Assembly (NCBI GenBank): GCA_910587255.1
Contig: CAJUKT010000006.1
Location: 1 to 14,213 of the forward strand
Source of the DNA: an uncultured Oscillospiraceae bacterium
GTDB lineage: Bacteria; Bacillota; Clostridia; Oscillospirales; Oscillospiraceae
DNA: 14,213 bases
Direction: 5' to 3'
Both the position numbers and the translations under genes were made by a program. Under the pieces are notes generated by a model. It was not told where the DNA came from, did no database searches, and saw only the letters and a list, made by a program, of their open reading frames with translations. Below are positions 13,689 through 14,213 of the stretch, piece by piece (within the stretch, counting starts at the first letter, position 1; each line of letters begins with the position of its first letter).

Positions 13689-14077
13689 ATGATGATTAAC
13701 AAACGGCTGATTTGCACGCCCAGCGAAAGCAAAAAGTACGTCGCCGCAAATGTAGCCCTTCAATGGTGCTCCCTGGCGGCTAACATCGCCATGATGTGGT
13801 CCATCGCCGGCCTGCTGGCGGCGCTGTACGGCGGCACGGCCGGCCCGGAGCGTCTGCGGGGGACGGCGGCAACGGCAGTTATCGCTGTAGCGGTGCGGTT
13901 CGCCTGCACCGTGGGGACCTCCCGGATGGGCTGGCTATCCTCCAAAGCGGTGAAGCGCACCCTGCGGGAGCAGATTTACCGCAAGCTCCTCCGGCTGGGA
14001 GCCTCCTACCGGGAGCAAACCGGCACCTCTGAGATCGTCCAGGTAGCGGTGGAGGGGGTGGACCAGCTGGAGACTTA
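13689..14077 (+). pseudogene. ABC exporter (permease-ATPase) gene, 5' fragment cut by an insertion sequence
   Basis: The start is ATG 13689, 10 bases after AAAGGA (13673-13678); an ATG one codon later is equally possible. Only 129 codons remain. The sequence resembles the first part of an ABC transporter transmembrane domain: a cytoplasmic lead-in, two membrane helices (about 22-48 and 60-78), and the coupling segment SSKAVKRTLREQIYRKLLRLGASYREQTGTSEIVQVAVEGVDQLE, which is characteristic of the CydCD/MsbA-like exporter fold. The frame ends at TAG 14076-14078, created where the IS5-like element joins. The ATPase half is missing from the window and may lie beyond the element. Gene function is presumably lost. 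The elaborate leader upstream would now drive transcription into the insertion sequence. Confidence 0.8.
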
Positions 14078-14213
14078 GAAGCTGTACCAATAGAGGGAAA
14101 AGTAGTATAATGAGGGAATGATACAGAAAAATGAGCGACGCGGCTATGCGAGCGATTTAAGCGACAGCCAATGGGCGATGATAGAGCCATTATTTCCACC
14201 AGCCGGGAACAGA
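14078..14213 (+). mobile_element. Left end of an IS5/IS427-like insertion sequence (runs off the window)
   Basis: Homology to the ABC exporter stops at TTA (14075-14077), and the following GAAGCTGTACCAATAGAGGG looks like an IS5-family terminal repeat. A TA or TTA target duplication fits the IS427 group; the other end is outside the window, so it cannot be confirmed. A perfect TATAAT (14106-14111) sits just before the transposase start. Confidence 0.75.
14118..14213 (+). CDS. IS5-family transposase, N-terminal fragment (truncated by window end)
   Basis: The frame is open from ATG 14118 to the last base, giving 32 residues that begin MIQKNERRGYASDLSDSQWAMIEPLFPP. The segment SDLSDSQWAMIEPLFPP is the well-known N-terminal signature of IS5/IS427-type transposases (DUF4096-like region), which lead into a DDE catalytic domain not visible here. 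There is no good separate ribosome binding site, and the TATAAT box ends 6 bases before the ATG, so the transcript could be leaderless or nearly so. The family call rests on a short segment but is distinctive. Confidence 0.85.
   Translation, partial: MIQKNERRGYASDLSDSQWAMIEPLFPPAGNR

Overview
This window looks like accessory DNA from a GC-rich gut Firmicute, probably of the Oscillospiraceae/Ruminococcaceae type. That assignment is an inference from AGGAGG-type ribosome binding sites, the protein families present (a TndX/TnpX-type serine recombinase, a clostridial MobC/MobA pair, a Bce-type resistance module, MepA-like MATE) and the codon usage. No rRNA, tRNA or CRISPR array was seen.

Layout, left to right. 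(1) 1-3216 is a mobilisation module on the + strand: the C-terminal part of a large serine recombinase, a terminator, a small DNA-binding-like protein, MobC, an intergenic terminator and a MobA/VirD2-type relaxase, closed by a strong bidirectional terminator. (2) 3279-4926 is a complete IS110-family insertion sequence inserted at the end of an inverted repeat downstream of the relaxase gene. Its 5' non-coding region reads as a bridge RNA whose four guide segments can be matched to the two element-flank junctions with a TT core. (3) 4939-9391 is a minus-strand Bce-type peptide-antibiotic sensing and resistance module: response regulator, intramembrane-sensing histidine kinase, then an ABC ATPase and its large FtsX-type permease behind a separate promoter with an overlapping palindrome. 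(4) 9744-11778 is a minus-strand set of a LysR regulator, a PH-like single-pass membrane protein and a four-helix membrane protein of unknown function. (5) 11907-13322 is a minus-strand MATE efflux pump with its own promoter and a leader hairpin. (6) 13551-14077 is a plus-strand ABC exporter gene with an elaborate regulatory leader (three TTAG-N6-CTAA boxes, one containing the -10, plus a terminator-like hairpin). It is cut off after about 129 residues by (7) the left end of an IS5/IS427-like element that runs off the window.

The most notable result is the IS110 bridge RNA. Left target guide, right target guide, left donor guide and right donor guide each match the expected flank or element end, and all agree on one dinucleotide core. 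They define the element ends, the pre-insertion target and a circle-junction promoter (TTGACA in the right end, TACAAT in the left end, 16 bp apart after excision). Before insertion, the relaxase and Bce permease genes would have converged on the same terminator with only about 150 bp between them, which hints that the resistance module may be cargo of the mobilisable element.
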